DNA of 64,000 bases from contig JBFYZH010000036.1 in NCBI GenBank assembly GCA_041309605.1, positions 42,971 to 106,970 on the forward strand, given 5' to 3'. Position 1 is the stretch's first letter, and every line of letters begins with the position of its first letter. Made by a program: the position numbers and the translations under genes. This document shows positions 1-8,685 of this stretch, piece after piece. The stretch comes from JALOPX01 sp041309605. GTDB taxonomy: Bacteria > Krumholzibacteriota > Krumholzibacteriia > Krumholzibacteriales > Krumholzibacteriaceae. The notes under the pieces are model-generated. The model saw only the letters and a program-made list of their open reading frames with translations. It did not search any database and was not told where the DNA came from.

Positions 1-560
1 TGGCAAAATCCGCGGGGGTATCGGTCGAGGGGGAACTTGGAAGACTGGCCGGGATCGAAGATCATGTTTCCGTCGGCGAACATGAGGCCAGATACACCGA
101 TCCGGCGGAGGCCGGGGAGTTCGTCGCCAGGACAGGCGTGGATTCGCTCGCAATCGCGATAGGAACGTCTCACGGCGCCTTCAAGTTCAAAGGCGAAGCC
201 AGGCTGGCCATGGACGTACTGGCAGGTATCGCGAAGAAAGTGACCGTTCCGCTGGTGCTTCACGGAGCTTCGGGCGTGAACCAGGAGCATGTCAGGATAG
301 CCAATGAAAATGGAGCCCGTTTGAAGGACACCAGCGGAGTCCCCGACGAAGCGATATCTGAAGCCGTCAAGCTTGGGATCTGCAAGGTGAATATAGACAC
401 CGACATGAGGATCGCATTCACCGCTTTCCTCAGGAAGGTCTTCGCCGAGAGCCCGGATGCCATCGATCCGAGGAAGTATCTCGGCGCCGGAAGAAGTGCC
501 ATTGAAGAAGTGGTAAGATACAAGATGAAACTGTTTGGAAGCGCGGGAAAAGCTTTCTGA
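1..560 (+). CDS. fba: Class II fructose-bisphosphate aldolase, C-terminal part
   Basis: Cleaves fructose 1,6-bisphosphate to dihydroxyacetone phosphate and glyceraldehyde 3-phosphate in glycolysis, or runs the reverse reaction in gluconeogenesis. The gene is cut by the window edge. The open frame runs from base 3 with no start codon, and about 185 residues remain. Visible family motifs are VEGELGRLAG, a YTDP segment, GTSHGA and VLHGASG (their histidines are zinc ligands in class II aldolases), and NIDTDMR near the C-terminus. It ends 40 bases before gap, so it is probably co-transcribed with gap, pgk and tpiA. The class II assignment is certain; the subclass cannot be settled without the N-terminus. 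Confidence 0.95.
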   Translation, partial: AKSAGVSVEGELGRLAGIEDHVSVGEHEARYTDPAEAGEFVARTGVDSLAIAIGTSHGAFKFKGEARLAMDVLAGIAKKVTVPLVLHGASGVNQEHVRIANENGARLKDTSGVPDEAISEAVKLGICKVNIDTDMRIAFTAFLRKVFAESPDAIDPRKYLGAGRSAIEEVVRYKMKLFGSAGKAF

Positions 561-600
561 AACAGCCAGGCAGGTAACACCCGTTCAAGGAGGGAAAACG

Positions 601-1602
601 GTGGCGATCAAAGTTGCGATCAACGGTTTTGGAAGAATAGGAAGACTTGTATTCCGGGGGGCCATAAACGACAGGCGTTTCAATATCGTCGCGATAAACG
701 ATCTTACGAACGCGAAGACCCTGGCGCATCTTCTCAAGTATGATTCGATACACGGAAAGTTTCCCGGAAAGGTAAAAGTGCTGAAATCCGGGGATATCGT
801 CGCCAACGGAAAAAAAATCAAGGTGCTGGCGGAAAAGGATCCGGTCGCACTTCCATGGGCCAGGCTCGGCGTGGATGTCGTCATCGAGTCGACCGGGCGC
901 TTCTCGAAAAGGAAAGACGCGTCCCTCCACCTTAAGGCCGGTGCAAAGAAAGTCATCATATCGGCCCCCTCACCGGATCCGGACATCATGATAGTAATGG
1001 GTGTGAACGATCATCTTTACAAAAAGAGCAGGCATCACGTGATCTCGACCGCTTCCTGTACGACGAACTGTCTCGCGCCGCTGGCCAAGGTGCTGGACGA
1101 CGCGTTCGGTATAGAGAACGGGTTGATGACGACGATCCACGCGATCACCAACGACCAGGTCGTCCTCGATTTTCCGCACAAGGACTTAAGGCGCGGGCGC
1201 GCCTGCGGAATGTCGATGATCCCAACCACGACGGGCGCGGCCGCCGCTGTCGGAGAGGTATTGCCCAAGCTGAAGGGGCGTCTCAACGGTTACGCCGTGA
1301 GGGTTCCGGTTCCTGACGCTTCTCTGGTTGATCTTACGGTGACGCTGAAAAAGGCCACGACCGTCGAAAAGCTCAATGAGACGGTACGTAAAGCGGCCTC
1401 CACGAAGCTGAAGGGCATTCTGGAGTATTGCGAGGATCCGATCGTATCGGTGGATATAATCGGCAATCCGCACTCCTCCGTTTTCGACAGCCTTCTGACG
1501 ATGGGTATCTCGCCGAAGGTGTTCAAGGTTCTCTCCTGGTACGATAACGAATACGGGTATGCCATGAGGATGGTGGACATGATGAGGATTCTTCTCAAGT
1601 GA
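601..1602 (+). CDS. gap: Glyceraldehyde-3-phosphate dehydrogenase, type I
   Basis: Oxidises glyceraldehyde 3-phosphate with NAD and phosphate to 1,3-bisphosphoglycerate. The protein is 333 residues, the normal family length. It begins with a Rossmann NAD-binding motif (INGFGRIGR) and carries the active-site STASCTTNC with the nucleophile at Cys153. The C-terminal SWYDNEYGY motif is intact. The frame is open further upstream to 535, but the GTG at 601 is chosen because AAGGAGGG lies 6 bases before it and the family N-terminus begins there. It sits between the aldolase and pgk in one glycolytic operon. Confidence 0.97.
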   Translation: MAIKVAINGFGRIGRLVFRGAINDRRFNIVAINDLTNAKTLAHLLKYDSIHGKFPGKVKVLKSGDIVANGKKIKVLAEKDPVALPWARLGVDVVIESTGRFSKRKDASLHLKAGAKKVIISAPSPDPDIMIVMGVNDHLYKKSRHHVISTASCTTNCLAPLAKVLDDAFGIENGLMTTIHAITNDQVVLDFPHKDLRRGRACGMSMIPTTTGAAAAVGEVLPKLKGRLNGYAVRVPVPDASLVDLTVTLKKATTVEKLNETVRKAASTKLKGILEYCEDPIVSVDIIGNPHSSVFDSLLTMGISPKVFKVLSWYDNEYGYAMRMVDMMRILLK

Positions 1603-1639
1603 CCCGCCGCGGTCAGGCGGGTATTGCAGGGAGGATAGA

Positions 1640-2869
1640 TTGAGGAAAAAAACGCTCAGGGACATCGATCTCAAGGGACGCAGGGTTCTTATGAGGGTCG
1701 ATTTCAACGTTCCTCTTTCGAAGGAAGGCGACGTAACCGACGATACGAGGATCAAGGCCGCCCTGCCGAGTATCGAGTATGCCATCGGCCAGGGTGCCTC
1801 GATCGTGCTCATGTCGCATCTCGGGCGCCCAAAAGGCGGGAAAGACGCTTCAAAAAGCCTCAAGGTCGTCGCCTTCCATCTCGGGGAATTGACGTCGCAT
1901 CCGGTCAGGTTCGTCGACGACTGTGTCGGCCCCGCGGTTGAAAGCAAGGTTTCCACACTGAGGAGCGGAGAGATACTTCTTCTGGAAAACCTCAGGTTTT
2001 ACAAGGAGGAGGAGGCGAACGATCCCGCCTTCGCCGGAAAACTCGCAAAGTACGGGGATGTATACGCCAACGACGCCTTCGGAACGGCCCACAGGGCTCA
2101 TGCTTCGACCGAGGGTGTCTGCAGGTTCTTCAAGGACAACGTGGCCGGATTCCTGATGGAAAAGGAACTGACCACGCTGGAGAGACTTCTGGGGGAGGCG
2201 AAGAGGCCGTTTATCGCGGTCCTGGGAGGGGCGAAGGTCTCATCCAAGATAGGCCTGATACAGAATCTTCTCCAACGCGTCGACAGGATCATCATCGGAG
2301 GCGGCATGGCCTTCACATTCTTCAAGGCCGCGGGCCTTGAAATCGGGGAATCCCTTCTCGAAGAGGATTACCTGCCGATGTGCCGCGACATGATGGAAAA
2401 GTCCGGAAAGGGCAAGGAAAAGAGGATATACCTTCCCGTCGATTGCATCGTTACAAGGGATGTAGACAGCTCCACCGGATTCAAGACGGTTTCCACGGGG
2501 GATATCCCCGAGGGCTGGTCCGGAGTCGACATAGGAGAATCGACGATCGAGGTCTTTTCGCGCGAGATCGGCAAAGCTGGCACGATATTCTGGAACGGGC
2601 CGATGGGAATATTCGAAATTCCCGTCTTTTCGAACGGCACGAGGATGATCGCAAGATCTATCGCCGAGGCCACCGACGGGGGAGCTACAAGTGTGGTCGG
2701 AGGCGGCGACAGCGTTGCCGCTCTCAACCAGATGCACCTGGATTCGCGCGTGTCGCACGTCTCGACCGGCGGCGGCGCGTCGCTCGAGCTTCTTGAAGGC
2801 AAGAAGCTGCCGGGAGTCGAGGCGCTCAGCGACAAGGACCTTTCGCAGACGACCGTCGATTCGAGGTGA
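1640..2869 (+). CDS. pgk: Phosphoglycerate kinase
   Basis: Transfers phosphate from 1,3-bisphosphoglycerate to ADP, the first ATP-yielding step of lower glycolysis. It has 409 residues, close to the usual 390-410. The N-domain shows RVDFNVPL and SHLGRPKG. The nucleotide domain shows VLGGAKVSSKI, and GGGDS is near the C-terminus. The start is a TTG, supported by GGGAGGA 5 bases upstream and by the alignment of the N-terminal motif; no ATG lies upstream in frame. It ends 4 bases before tpiA, so the two are translationally close and surely one transcript. Confidence 0.97.
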   Translation: MRKKTLRDIDLKGRRVLMRVDFNVPLSKEGDVTDDTRIKAALPSIEYAIGQGASIVLMSHLGRPKGGKDASKSLKVVAFHLGELTSHPVRFVDDCVGPAVESKVSTLRSGEILLLENLRFYKEEEANDPAFAGKLAKYGDVYANDAFGTAHRAHASTEGVCRFFKDNVAGFLMEKELTTLERLLGEAKRPFIAVLGGAKVSSKIGLIQNLLQRVDRIIIGGGMAFTFFKAAGLEIGESLLEEDYLPMCRDMMEKSGKGKEKRIYLPVDCIVTRDVDSSTGFKTVSTGDIPEGWSGVDIGESTIEVFSREIGKAGTIFWNGPMGIFEIPVFSNGTRMIARSIAEATDGGATSVVGGGDSVAALNQMHLDSRVSHVSTGGGASLELLEGKKLPGVEALSDKDLSQTTVDSR

Positions 2870-2873
2870 CTGG

Positions 2874-3629
2874 ATGAGAAAAAGGATCGTGGCGGGCAAC
2901 TGGAAGATGAACCTGGACCACACGGAGGGAGCCTCCCTTGCCGGGGAGATCCTTGCCGGTTTGAAAAACAGGGTTCCTGAGTGCGAACTCGTTGTCATGC
3001 CGCCGTTTACATCTTTGCATGCCGTTGGCGTGATTCTCAGGGGCTCCCCGGTCGTCACCGGGGCGCAGGATCTCTGGCATGAGGATCAGGGCGCATATAC
3101 AGGCGAGGTCTCAGCGGCGATGATATCGGCCACCGGATGCAGGTACGTGCTGGTCGGGCATTCGGAGCGAAGACACGTGATCGGCGAGGGGCATGACCTG
3201 CTTTGCAGGAAACTTCGCGCAGCCCTTCGAGGCGGACTCTCTCCCGTTTATTGTGTCGGAGAGGTCATCGAAGACAGGGAGGCAGGCAGGGCGGAGGAGA
3301 TCGTTGCGAGGCAGATCAGGGACGTGCTGGGCGGTCTCGAGGCGGGGGAAATGTCGAAGGTGGTCATAGCCTATGAGCCGGTCTGGGCCATCGGCACGGG
3401 TAAAACCGCCACCTCCGGCGATGCTTCAGGCATGCATGGCTTTATCAGGGATGTATTGTCGGAGATCTTCACTCCCCCGGTGGCCGCCGATACGAGCATA
3501 CTCTATGGGGGCAGCGTGAAACCGGAAAACGCCCGTGCCCTGCTCTCCGCCGCTGATATAGACGGCGCACTTGTCGGAGGAGCTTCACTGAAGGCCGATT
3601 CGTTTCTGGGGATAGCGTTCCCGGCCTGA
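2874..3629 (+). CDS. tpiA: Triose-phosphate isomerase
   Basis: Interconverts dihydroxyacetone phosphate and glyceraldehyde 3-phosphate. It has 251 residues, a full-length TIM barrel. The catalytic residues are visible: Lys11 in the GNWKMN motif, His96 in GHSERR and Glu168 in AYEPVWAIGTG. The phosphate-binding YGGSVKPEN motif is near the C-terminus. A longer open frame reaches back to 2691 inside pgk, but the ATG at 2874 starts the conserved N-terminus and directly follows the pgk stop. It is the last gene of the glycolytic run; a separate promoter follows it. Confidence 0.97.
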   Translation: MRKRIVAGNWKMNLDHTEGASLAGEILAGLKNRVPECELVVMPPFTSLHAVGVILRGSPVVTGAQDLWHEDQGAYTGEVSAAMISATGCRYVLVGHSERRHVIGEGHDLLCRKLRAALRGGLSPVYCVGEVIEDREAGRAEEIVARQIRDVLGGLEAGEMSKVVIAYEPVWAIGTGKTATSGDASGMHGFIRDVLSEIFTPPVAADTSILYGGSVKPENARALLSAADIDGALVGGASLKADSFLGIAFPA

Positions 3630-3644
3630 TATGAATAATTTCAT

Positions 3645-3673
3645 TTGACTGGCAGCGATTTTTTCATTAAACT
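3645..3673 (+). promoter_or_regulatory. Sigma-70-type promoter for secG
   Basis: A TTGACT (-35) and TAAACT (-10) are separated by exactly 17 bases in the A+T-rich gap between tpiA and secG. The predicted transcript would start near 3680, 25 bases before the secG ATG. This suggests secG and the tRNA are transcribed apart from the glycolytic genes. Confidence 0.55.
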
Positions 3674-3704
3674 ACTTCTTTGCAGTTTATAAGGCTGGTG
3701 AAAA

Positions 3705-4118
3705 ATGCTGTTCAATCTGGTAGTGATAGTACATCTGATAGTTTGTTTTCTGCTCATACTGGTTGTGCTGATGCAGTCGAGCAAGGGCGGAGGCCTTTCA
3801 GGCGCTTTCGGGGGCGGAGGCGGACAGGCCATCATGGGAGGCCGCGAAACTGCCTCCTTCCTGAGCAAGGCCACAACTTACCTGGCCATCGTATTCATGA
3901 TAACCTCTCTTTCGCTGGCTTTTCTTTCGGCGAGCGGAAGCGAGGGTGCGGGTGAAAGCGCGTTGAAAAGAGCCGCAAAGAGGGAACATTGGGGCGGAAT
4001 CGTTCCAGAAGAACAGAAGAATATCGACGATGTGCTGGGAGATATCCCGGAACCTGCAACGGATGCGCAGGAAAACGGGACTGCGGATCAGGAACCCGTG
4101 AAACAGGACAAAGAGTAA
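3705..4118 (+). CDS. secG: Preprotein translocase subunit SecG
   Basis: Small inner-membrane subunit of the SecYEG export channel. It has 137 residues. The first transmembrane segment (about residues 3-22) ends in VLMQSSKGGG, the family signature. A glycine-rich loop with the GGRETASFLSKAT motif follows, then a second membrane segment at about 65-80. The hydrophilic, acidic C-terminal tail of about 50 residues is longer than in E. coli SecG but common outside Proteobacteria. It follows tpiA, the arrangement seen in many bacteria, and is followed by a leucine tRNA as in E. coli. Confidence 0.95.
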   Translation: MLFNLVVIVHLIVCFLLILVVLMQSSKGGGLSGAFGGGGGQAIMGGRETASFLSKATTYLAIVFMITSLSLAFLSASGSEGAGESALKRAAKREHWGGIVPEEQKNIDDVLGDIPEPATDAQENGTADQEPVKQDKE

Positions 4119-4125
4119 TAGATTT

Positions 4126-4209
4126 GCCGAGGTGGTGAAACTGGTAGACACGCTACTTTGAGGGGGTAGTGGGCGAAAGCCTGTGCGGGTTCAAGTCCCG
4201 CCCTCGGCA
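4126..4209 (+). tRNA. tRNA-Leu (anticodon GAG)
   Basis: An 84-base class II tRNA. The acceptor stem GCCGAGG pairs with CCTCGGC, followed by discriminator A; CCA is not encoded. The anticodon stem CTACT pairs with GGTAG and encloses a 7-base loop with GAG, so it reads CTC and CTT. A variable arm follows and the T arm has GGTTCAAGTCC. It begins 7 bases after secG and is followed by a terminator. Confidence 0.95.
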
Positions 4210-4213
4210 TTTT

Positions 4214-4240
4214 AATAAGCCTGAAAGGCTTATTTTTTTA
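4214..4240 (+). terminator. Rho-independent terminator after tRNA-Leu
   Basis: A perfect 9-base stem (AATAAGCCT with AGGCTTATT), 3-base loop GAA, then a run of T. It closes the secG-tRNA unit. Confidence 0.9.
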
Positions 4241-4376
4241 TGGAACAGGATGTACGCCCCCTGTATTACTCCGGGATGGCGGAAATGTCCCGGGGATCTT
4301 TGTAAATAAGTCTTTACATGATCGGAAGGTTTCATTACTCTCGGCTTTGCCCCGAACCGATGGAGGACCGAAAGTC

Positions 4377-4880
4377 TTGGGATTGGATCTTTACATAGAG
4401 AAACATCTTGTGGCGCTTGTGACGGCATCCGTCATACTCGCTGTCCTGGCGGCCGGCACCGTTCTCTTTCTTCTGATCGAGATACGCAGGATAAAAAAGC
4501 CTTTCAGTGACATGGCCGATCTTCACAAGGAAATAGGTACCGAAGAGTCTCTCAAAATGCTGCTTCAGGGAGTGGATGAGAACAGGGAATATATCCGGGG
4601 CCATTCCGCGCAACTGCAGTCGATCATTGAAAGACTGGCCCGGTGCTACAGCGGTACGGGGATAGTGAAGTTCAACGCTTTCGAGGATATCGGCGGGATG
4701 CAGAGTTATTCTTTATGCCTTCTGACGAAGGAGAAAAACGGCATCATCATGACCAATCTGGTGGGCCGTAATTCGACAAGGGGATATGCGCTCGAGGTCA
4801 AGGATGGAACCCCCTCGCGAAACCTCAGCGACGAGGAGAAGAAAGCGCTCGCCGACGCCGTAACATCGATTATCAACTGA
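4377..4880 (+). CDS. DUF4446 family membrane-anchored protein
   Basis: Function unknown. The protein of 167 residues has one N-terminal membrane segment (about residues 8-30) and then a soluble domain that matches the DUF4446 family. The match includes VKFNAFEDIGGMQSYSLCLL and a C-terminal EVKDGTPSRNLSDEE segment. The first start in frame is a TTG at 4347, but the TTG at 4377 has GGAGGA 9 bases before it and is preferred. It is a lone gene: a terminator lies upstream and the next gene is on the other strand. In other phyla the family is often near chromosome-partition or cell-envelope genes, which says little about its job here. Confidence 0.8.
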   Translation: MGLDLYIEKHLVALVTASVILAVLAAGTVLFLLIEIRRIKKPFSDMADLHKEIGTEESLKMLLQGVDENREYIRGHSAQLQSIIERLARCYSGTGIVKFNAFEDIGGMQSYSLCLLTKEKNGIIMTNLVGRNSTRGYALEVKDGTPSRNLSDEEKKALADAVTSIIN

Positions 4881-4969
4881 TCTTTACATGCTCTGAGCGA
4901 AACGGCGGCAGTTACTCATCCTGCGCCGGCAGCGTGGAGACGGGAAGCCCGCGGATCGGTTCTGCGCCG

Positions 4970-5761
4970 TCAGTCCTTGTTTCTGTCTTCGGAATATTTT
5001 TCGAGGATCCGCTTCTCCGTCTCGGAGAGGTTTTCGTACCCCTTTTCAGAGATCTTGTCGAGGATGGAATCTACACGGCCCTTTTCCCCCCTGCCCCCGC
5101 CGCTTTTGAATCTGATCCTGGAGGGCAATCTTCTGAAGAATCCGGACAGAGCGTCGAAAAGCCTTCCGCTTCGTGGATCCGCCTTGAGAACGACAAGGCC
5201 GGCGGCCATTCCCCCAAGGTGGGCGAAGTGGGCGATGCCGTCCGTGCCGGTCAGGCCTGACAGGAATTCAACCCCTCCGAGCACTATGACCAGGGTCCTG
5301 GCGCGCACGGGTATGATCCCCCAGATATAGATCTGGTTGTAGGGAAATAGAACGCCATAGGCGAGAAGGATCCCGTACCCCGCGCCTGAAGCTCCGATGA
5401 CGGGGACATTATAGGAGAAGATGAAACTGAAAACAGCTCCGCCGAGTCCGCATATAAGGTAATACTGAAGAAAACGCCTGCCGCCCCAGATCTGTTCGAG
5501 AGTGGAGCCGAACATCCAGATTATGAGCATGTTGAAGAAGAGGTGGAAAATGCCTCCGTGCAGGAACATGTAAGTCCCGATCTGCCAGATGAACCCTCTC
5601 TCTACGACGAGTTTCGGATACAGCGCGAAAAAGGCCTGAAAAGGCGTACGTGTAAGAAGCATCTGGAGTAAAAAGACGAGCACGTTGATGATCACGATCG
5701 TCGTCACGACGCTGCTGCTCAATAAATCGGAAAAATTACTTTTTCTATAGTAGTTCTGCAT
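4970..5761 (-). CDS. Rhomboid family intramembrane serine protease
   Basis: Cuts membrane proteins within the bilayer; its substrate is unknown. The protein has 263 residues and six or so membrane segments. The catalytic pair is visible as Ser125 in GASGAGYG and His181 in the AHFAHLGG motif. The HGGIFHLFFN segment, also typical, is at residues 68-77. After the membrane core a hydrophilic tail of about 60 residues ends in a helix-rich block (SILDKISEKG, LSETEKRIL) like the DUF6576 domain found on many bacterial rhomboids. The ATG at 5761 is chosen because CGGAG lies 6 bases before it; the frame is open upstream to 5827. Confidence 0.93.
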   Translation of the reverse strand: MQNYYRKSNFSDLLSSSVVTTIVIINVLVFLLQMLLTRTPFQAFFALYPKLVVERGFIWQIGTYMFLHGGIFHLFFNMLIIWMFGSTLEQIWGGRRFLQYYLICGLGGAVFSFIFSYNVPVIGASGAGYGILLAYGVLFPYNQIYIWGIIPVRARTLVIVLGGVEFLSGLTGTDGIAHFAHLGGMAAGLVVLKADPRSGRLFDALSGFFRRLPSRIRFKSGGGRGEKGRVDSILDKISEKGYENLSETEKRILEKYSEDRNKD

Positions 5762-5972
5762 TTGGATCTCCGTTTCCGGCCCGTTCCGGCCTTTGAGCAT
5801 GATAATGCAAAAGCGCTCCGCAGGCAAGCCCTTACAGATGCACGATCACCCCCGTCGGCAGCAGGCGAGAATCGGGGCGGACGACGCATTTTGCGGCGTC
5901 ATGCCGGGGGCCTTCCGGCATGTGAGAGCGCTCGCCCCGTGTCGCGCAAACCGGGTGGTTTTCCGCTCGACT

Positions 5973-6002
5973 TTGTTCCGATCGTTATGCTACCCTTATA
6001 TA
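5973..6002 (+). promoter_or_regulatory. Possible sigma-70 promoter for the beta-helix gene
   Basis: TTGTTC and TATATA with an 18-base spacer lie 26 bases before the GTG of the next gene. The 267-base divergent gap 5762-6028 shows no other feature I can support. Confidence 0.4.
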
Positions 6003-6028
6003 CGACAGGTTTTAAGGAGAGGTGAAAA

Positions 6029-6919
6029 GTGACAAGAATCTGCCTTCTTTTGTTATGCGCCATGCTCATATCGGCGGGCGGGGTTAACGCTGTTATTATC
6101 GAAGTGAATCCGGATGGTTCAGGGGATGCGACGACTATCCAGGGCGGAATAGATCTTGCCGTTTCCGGTGACAGGGTCTATATCGTAGCCGGCACATATT
6201 ATGAATCGGGAATAACGGTGGATGGAAAAAATATTTATCTCACATTTGCGAGCGGTTCGGCGCCTCTTATCAAATCACCCGTGGAAGGTTCGGGAACGGC
6301 GCTGATACTGAAAAATGTCACTTCGGCTTTTATGCTTTTTTTCGTGAATATCGAATCGTTCGGGACGGGCATTTCGATCGAGGGGGGTTCCCCATTGATA
6401 ACCGATTGTTATTTAAAGGATAACGCCACGGGAATAATCGTTTCCGGCGCATCGTCCAATCCCAGTCTCACAAATAACATCATAGAGAACTTTACGACAG
6501 CCGTCGATGTCGCGGGGGGCACAGTCTCGCTGCGCAACCACACGATTGTGGAGGGTATCACCGGGATAAATGTATCGGGGGGGGCTGTGAACGCCTTTCA
6601 CAACATTATTTACAGGTGCGTAACCGGTGCGCAGTGTTCGGGCGGTTCTCTTAATCTGTCGTGCGACGATTTCTGGGAGAATACGGTGAACTACAGCGGG
6701 TGCGGCCCCGGAACGGGCGATTTCTTCGAAATGCCCCGTTTCTGCTACGGAGCCTCCAGCCAGCCGGGGCTCTATTATCTTCATGTCGACTCTCCCTGCT
6801 GGGCCGAAAACAATCCATGTGGAGTGGATATCGGAGCCTTGACGCTCATAGCCGGCTGCAGCGGTACCGCGACCAGGGATGCATCCTGGGGGCGGATAAA
6901 ACGGATTTACGCCGAGTAG
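6029..6919 (+). CDS. Secreted right-handed beta-helix protein
   Basis: Exported protein of unknown role, 296 residues. An N-terminal signal peptide (about residues 1-22, ending VNA) is followed by repeats of the pectin-lyase-fold type: DATTIQGGIDLAVSGDRVYIVAGTY is the classical opening coil, and later coils carry ITDCYLKDN, SLTNNIIEN and AFHNIIYRC. The last part has a DSPC motif seen at the end of such helices. No catalytic residues of a polysaccharide lyase are obvious. The GTG start has AAGGAGAGG upstream. It lies 43 bases before the amidohydrolase gene and is likely co-transcribed. There is no C-terminal sorting domain here, unlike the propeller protein at 13988. Confidence 0.8.
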   Translation: MTRICLLLLCAMLISAGGVNAVIIEVNPDGSGDATTIQGGIDLAVSGDRVYIVAGTYYESGITVDGKNIYLTFASGSAPLIKSPVEGSGTALILKNVTSAFMLFFVNIESFGTGISIEGGSPLITDCYLKDNATGIIVSGASSNPSLTNNIIENFTTAVDVAGGTVSLRNHTIVEGITGINVSGGAVNAFHNIIYRCVTGAQCSGGSLNLSCDDFWENTVNYSGCGPGTGDFFEMPRFCYGASSQPGLYYLHVDSPCWAENNPCGVDIGALTLIAGCSGTATRDASWGRIKRIYAE

Positions 6920-6962
6920 GATTCCATTCAGGCGGTTTTCCTGATCTGACAGGGGGAGAATA

Positions 6963-8675
6963 GTGAACAGACGGACCGTTGTCTATGCTCTGCTGATTCT
7001 GGCGTATGCCGGGCCGGTGACGCCGGCCGGGAAAGAAGGCCTCGCCGGTGCCCGGGAGGGGAAAGGAACCGGAGTGGAAGCGCTCTATTTTAACGGCAGG
7101 GTAATCACGATGGACCGGCTCAAACCGGTCGCGGAGGCTCTGGCCGTAAGCGGGGGGAGGATCGCGGGAGTCGGTTCCACCGAAGAGATGACGCTCCTTG
7201 TCTCGCCGCAGACGAAAAAATACGATCTCAAGGGCAGGACGGTCATCCCCGGGCTTGTAGACGCCCACGCTCATTTTTCCGGATATGCAATGAGCCTTAT
7301 GACGCTCGACATTACCGGTACCGGCTCGTTCGACGAGATAGCCGAAATTGTCGGGGCGAAGGTGTCCGTCACCCCCGGAGGGGAATGGATCCAGGGCAGG
7401 GGATGGGACCAGAACGACTGGATATCGAAGGAATTTCCGGACAAAACCGATCTCGACGGTATAAGCCCGGACAATCCCGTACTGCTCGTCAGGGTCTGCG
7501 GACATGCCGCTCTGGCCAATTCCGCGGCCCTCGAACTTGCCGGGATCGATAAGGCCACGAGCGATCCCGAAGGAGGAAGGATAGAACGTGACGATTCGGG
7601 AACCCCTACGGGTCTGCTCCTGGACGAAGCGATTTCCATTGTGAAAAAGGTCATCCCGCCCGTCCCGAGGGAGGAAAAGAAACGTCTGATGGCGGAAGCG
7701 GCCCGAAGATGTCTGGCCGTGGGGCTTACCGGCATCCACGAAATGGGGATCGGCAGCGAGACGGCCTCGATTTACCGGGAGATGTACGAGGAAGGATCCT
7801 TACCGCTGAGGCTGACGGTCTATTATAATTATGATGAAAAGGATATCGACAGCCTTCTCGACGCAGGCCTGTCCGGCGGTTTCGCGGACGATCGCTACGC
7901 GGTCGCGGGGGTGAAGTTCTTCACCGACGGCTCGCTCGGCGCAAGAAGCGCCGCCCTGCTTGACGGCTATTCGGACGAGCCGGACAACAGGGGCCTTTTG
8001 ATGATGGAACCTGAAGAACTATTCGGGCGGATTCTGGCCGTGCACGACAGGGGTTTTCAGATAGCCGCCCACGCCATCGGGGACAGGGCCAACAGGACGA
8101 TTCTCGATATCTTCGAAAGGGTGCTCGCAATCTCCCCCCGAGACGATGCCAGGCACAGGGTGGAGCACGCCCAGGTAATCTCCCGGAGTGATGTCGGCAG
8201 GTTCGCCCGGCTCGCGGTCATACCGTCGATGCAGTTCATCCATTGCACTTCTGATATGCTCTGGGCGCCGGACAGGCTTGGGAAGGAACGCCTCGAGGGG
8301 GCTTATGCATGGAGATCCCTTCTGGCGACAGGTTGCAGGATTCCGGGAGGTTCGGATTTTCCCGTCGAATCGATCGATCCATTCCGCGGTATACATGCCG
8401 CGGTCACGAGGATGGACGGCAGCGGCGAACCGGCGGGCGGATGGTTCCCGGAACAAAGGCTGACCGTCGAGGAGGCTCTGCGTTCTTTTACCATAGACGC
8501 CGCGTGGGCGGTCCACCAGGAAGGATCGAGAGGATCCATTGAAGCGGGAAAACTGGCCGATTTTATCGTGATATCCGAAGATATCACGGCAATCGATCCG
8601 GCTCGGATTCTGCAGATTGAAGTTCTTGCCACGGTTCTCGGGCAGGAAATCGTGTACCGGGCCGGGGAGTTTTAA
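6963..8675 (+). CDS. Exported amidohydrolase family 3 (YtcJ-like)
   Basis: Metal-dependent hydrolase of the Amidohydrolase_3 group. The substrate is not predictable. The protein has 570 residues and starts with an export signal (MNRRTVVYALLILAYAG, possible cleavage near residue 21). The N-terminal beta domain has ALYFNGRVITMD, and the barrel begins with the metal motif VDAHAHFSG. Later ligands are in KFFTDGSLGARSA, IAAHAIGDRAN and VEHAQVI, and GGSDFPVE supplies the catalytic Asp. The GTG start follows CAGGGGGAG. The family is usually cytoplasmic or periplasmic; the signal here points to the periplasm. Confidence 0.9.
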   Translation: MNRRTVVYALLILAYAGPVTPAGKEGLAGAREGKGTGVEALYFNGRVITMDRLKPVAEALAVSGGRIAGVGSTEEMTLLVSPQTKKYDLKGRTVIPGLVDAHAHFSGYAMSLMTLDITGTGSFDEIAEIVGAKVSVTPGGEWIQGRGWDQNDWISKEFPDKTDLDGISPDNPVLLVRVCGHAALANSAALELAGIDKATSDPEGGRIERDDSGTPTGLLLDEAISIVKKVIPPVPREEKKRLMAEAARRCLAVGLTGIHEMGIGSETASIYREMYEEGSLPLRLTVYYNYDEKDIDSLLDAGLSGGFADDRYAVAGVKFFTDGSLGARSAALLDGYSDEPDNRGLLMMEPEELFGRILAVHDRGFQIAAHAIGDRANRTILDIFERVLAISPRDDARHRVEHAQVISRSDVGRFARLAVIPSMQFIHCTSDMLWAPDRLGKERLEGAYAWRSLLATGCRIPGGSDFPVESIDPFRGIHAAVTRMDGSGEPAGGWFPEQRLTVEEALRSFTIDAAWAVHQEGSRGSIEAGKLADFIVISEDITAIDPARILQIEVLATVLGQEIVYRAGEF

Positions 8676-8685
8676 GACCTCGTGC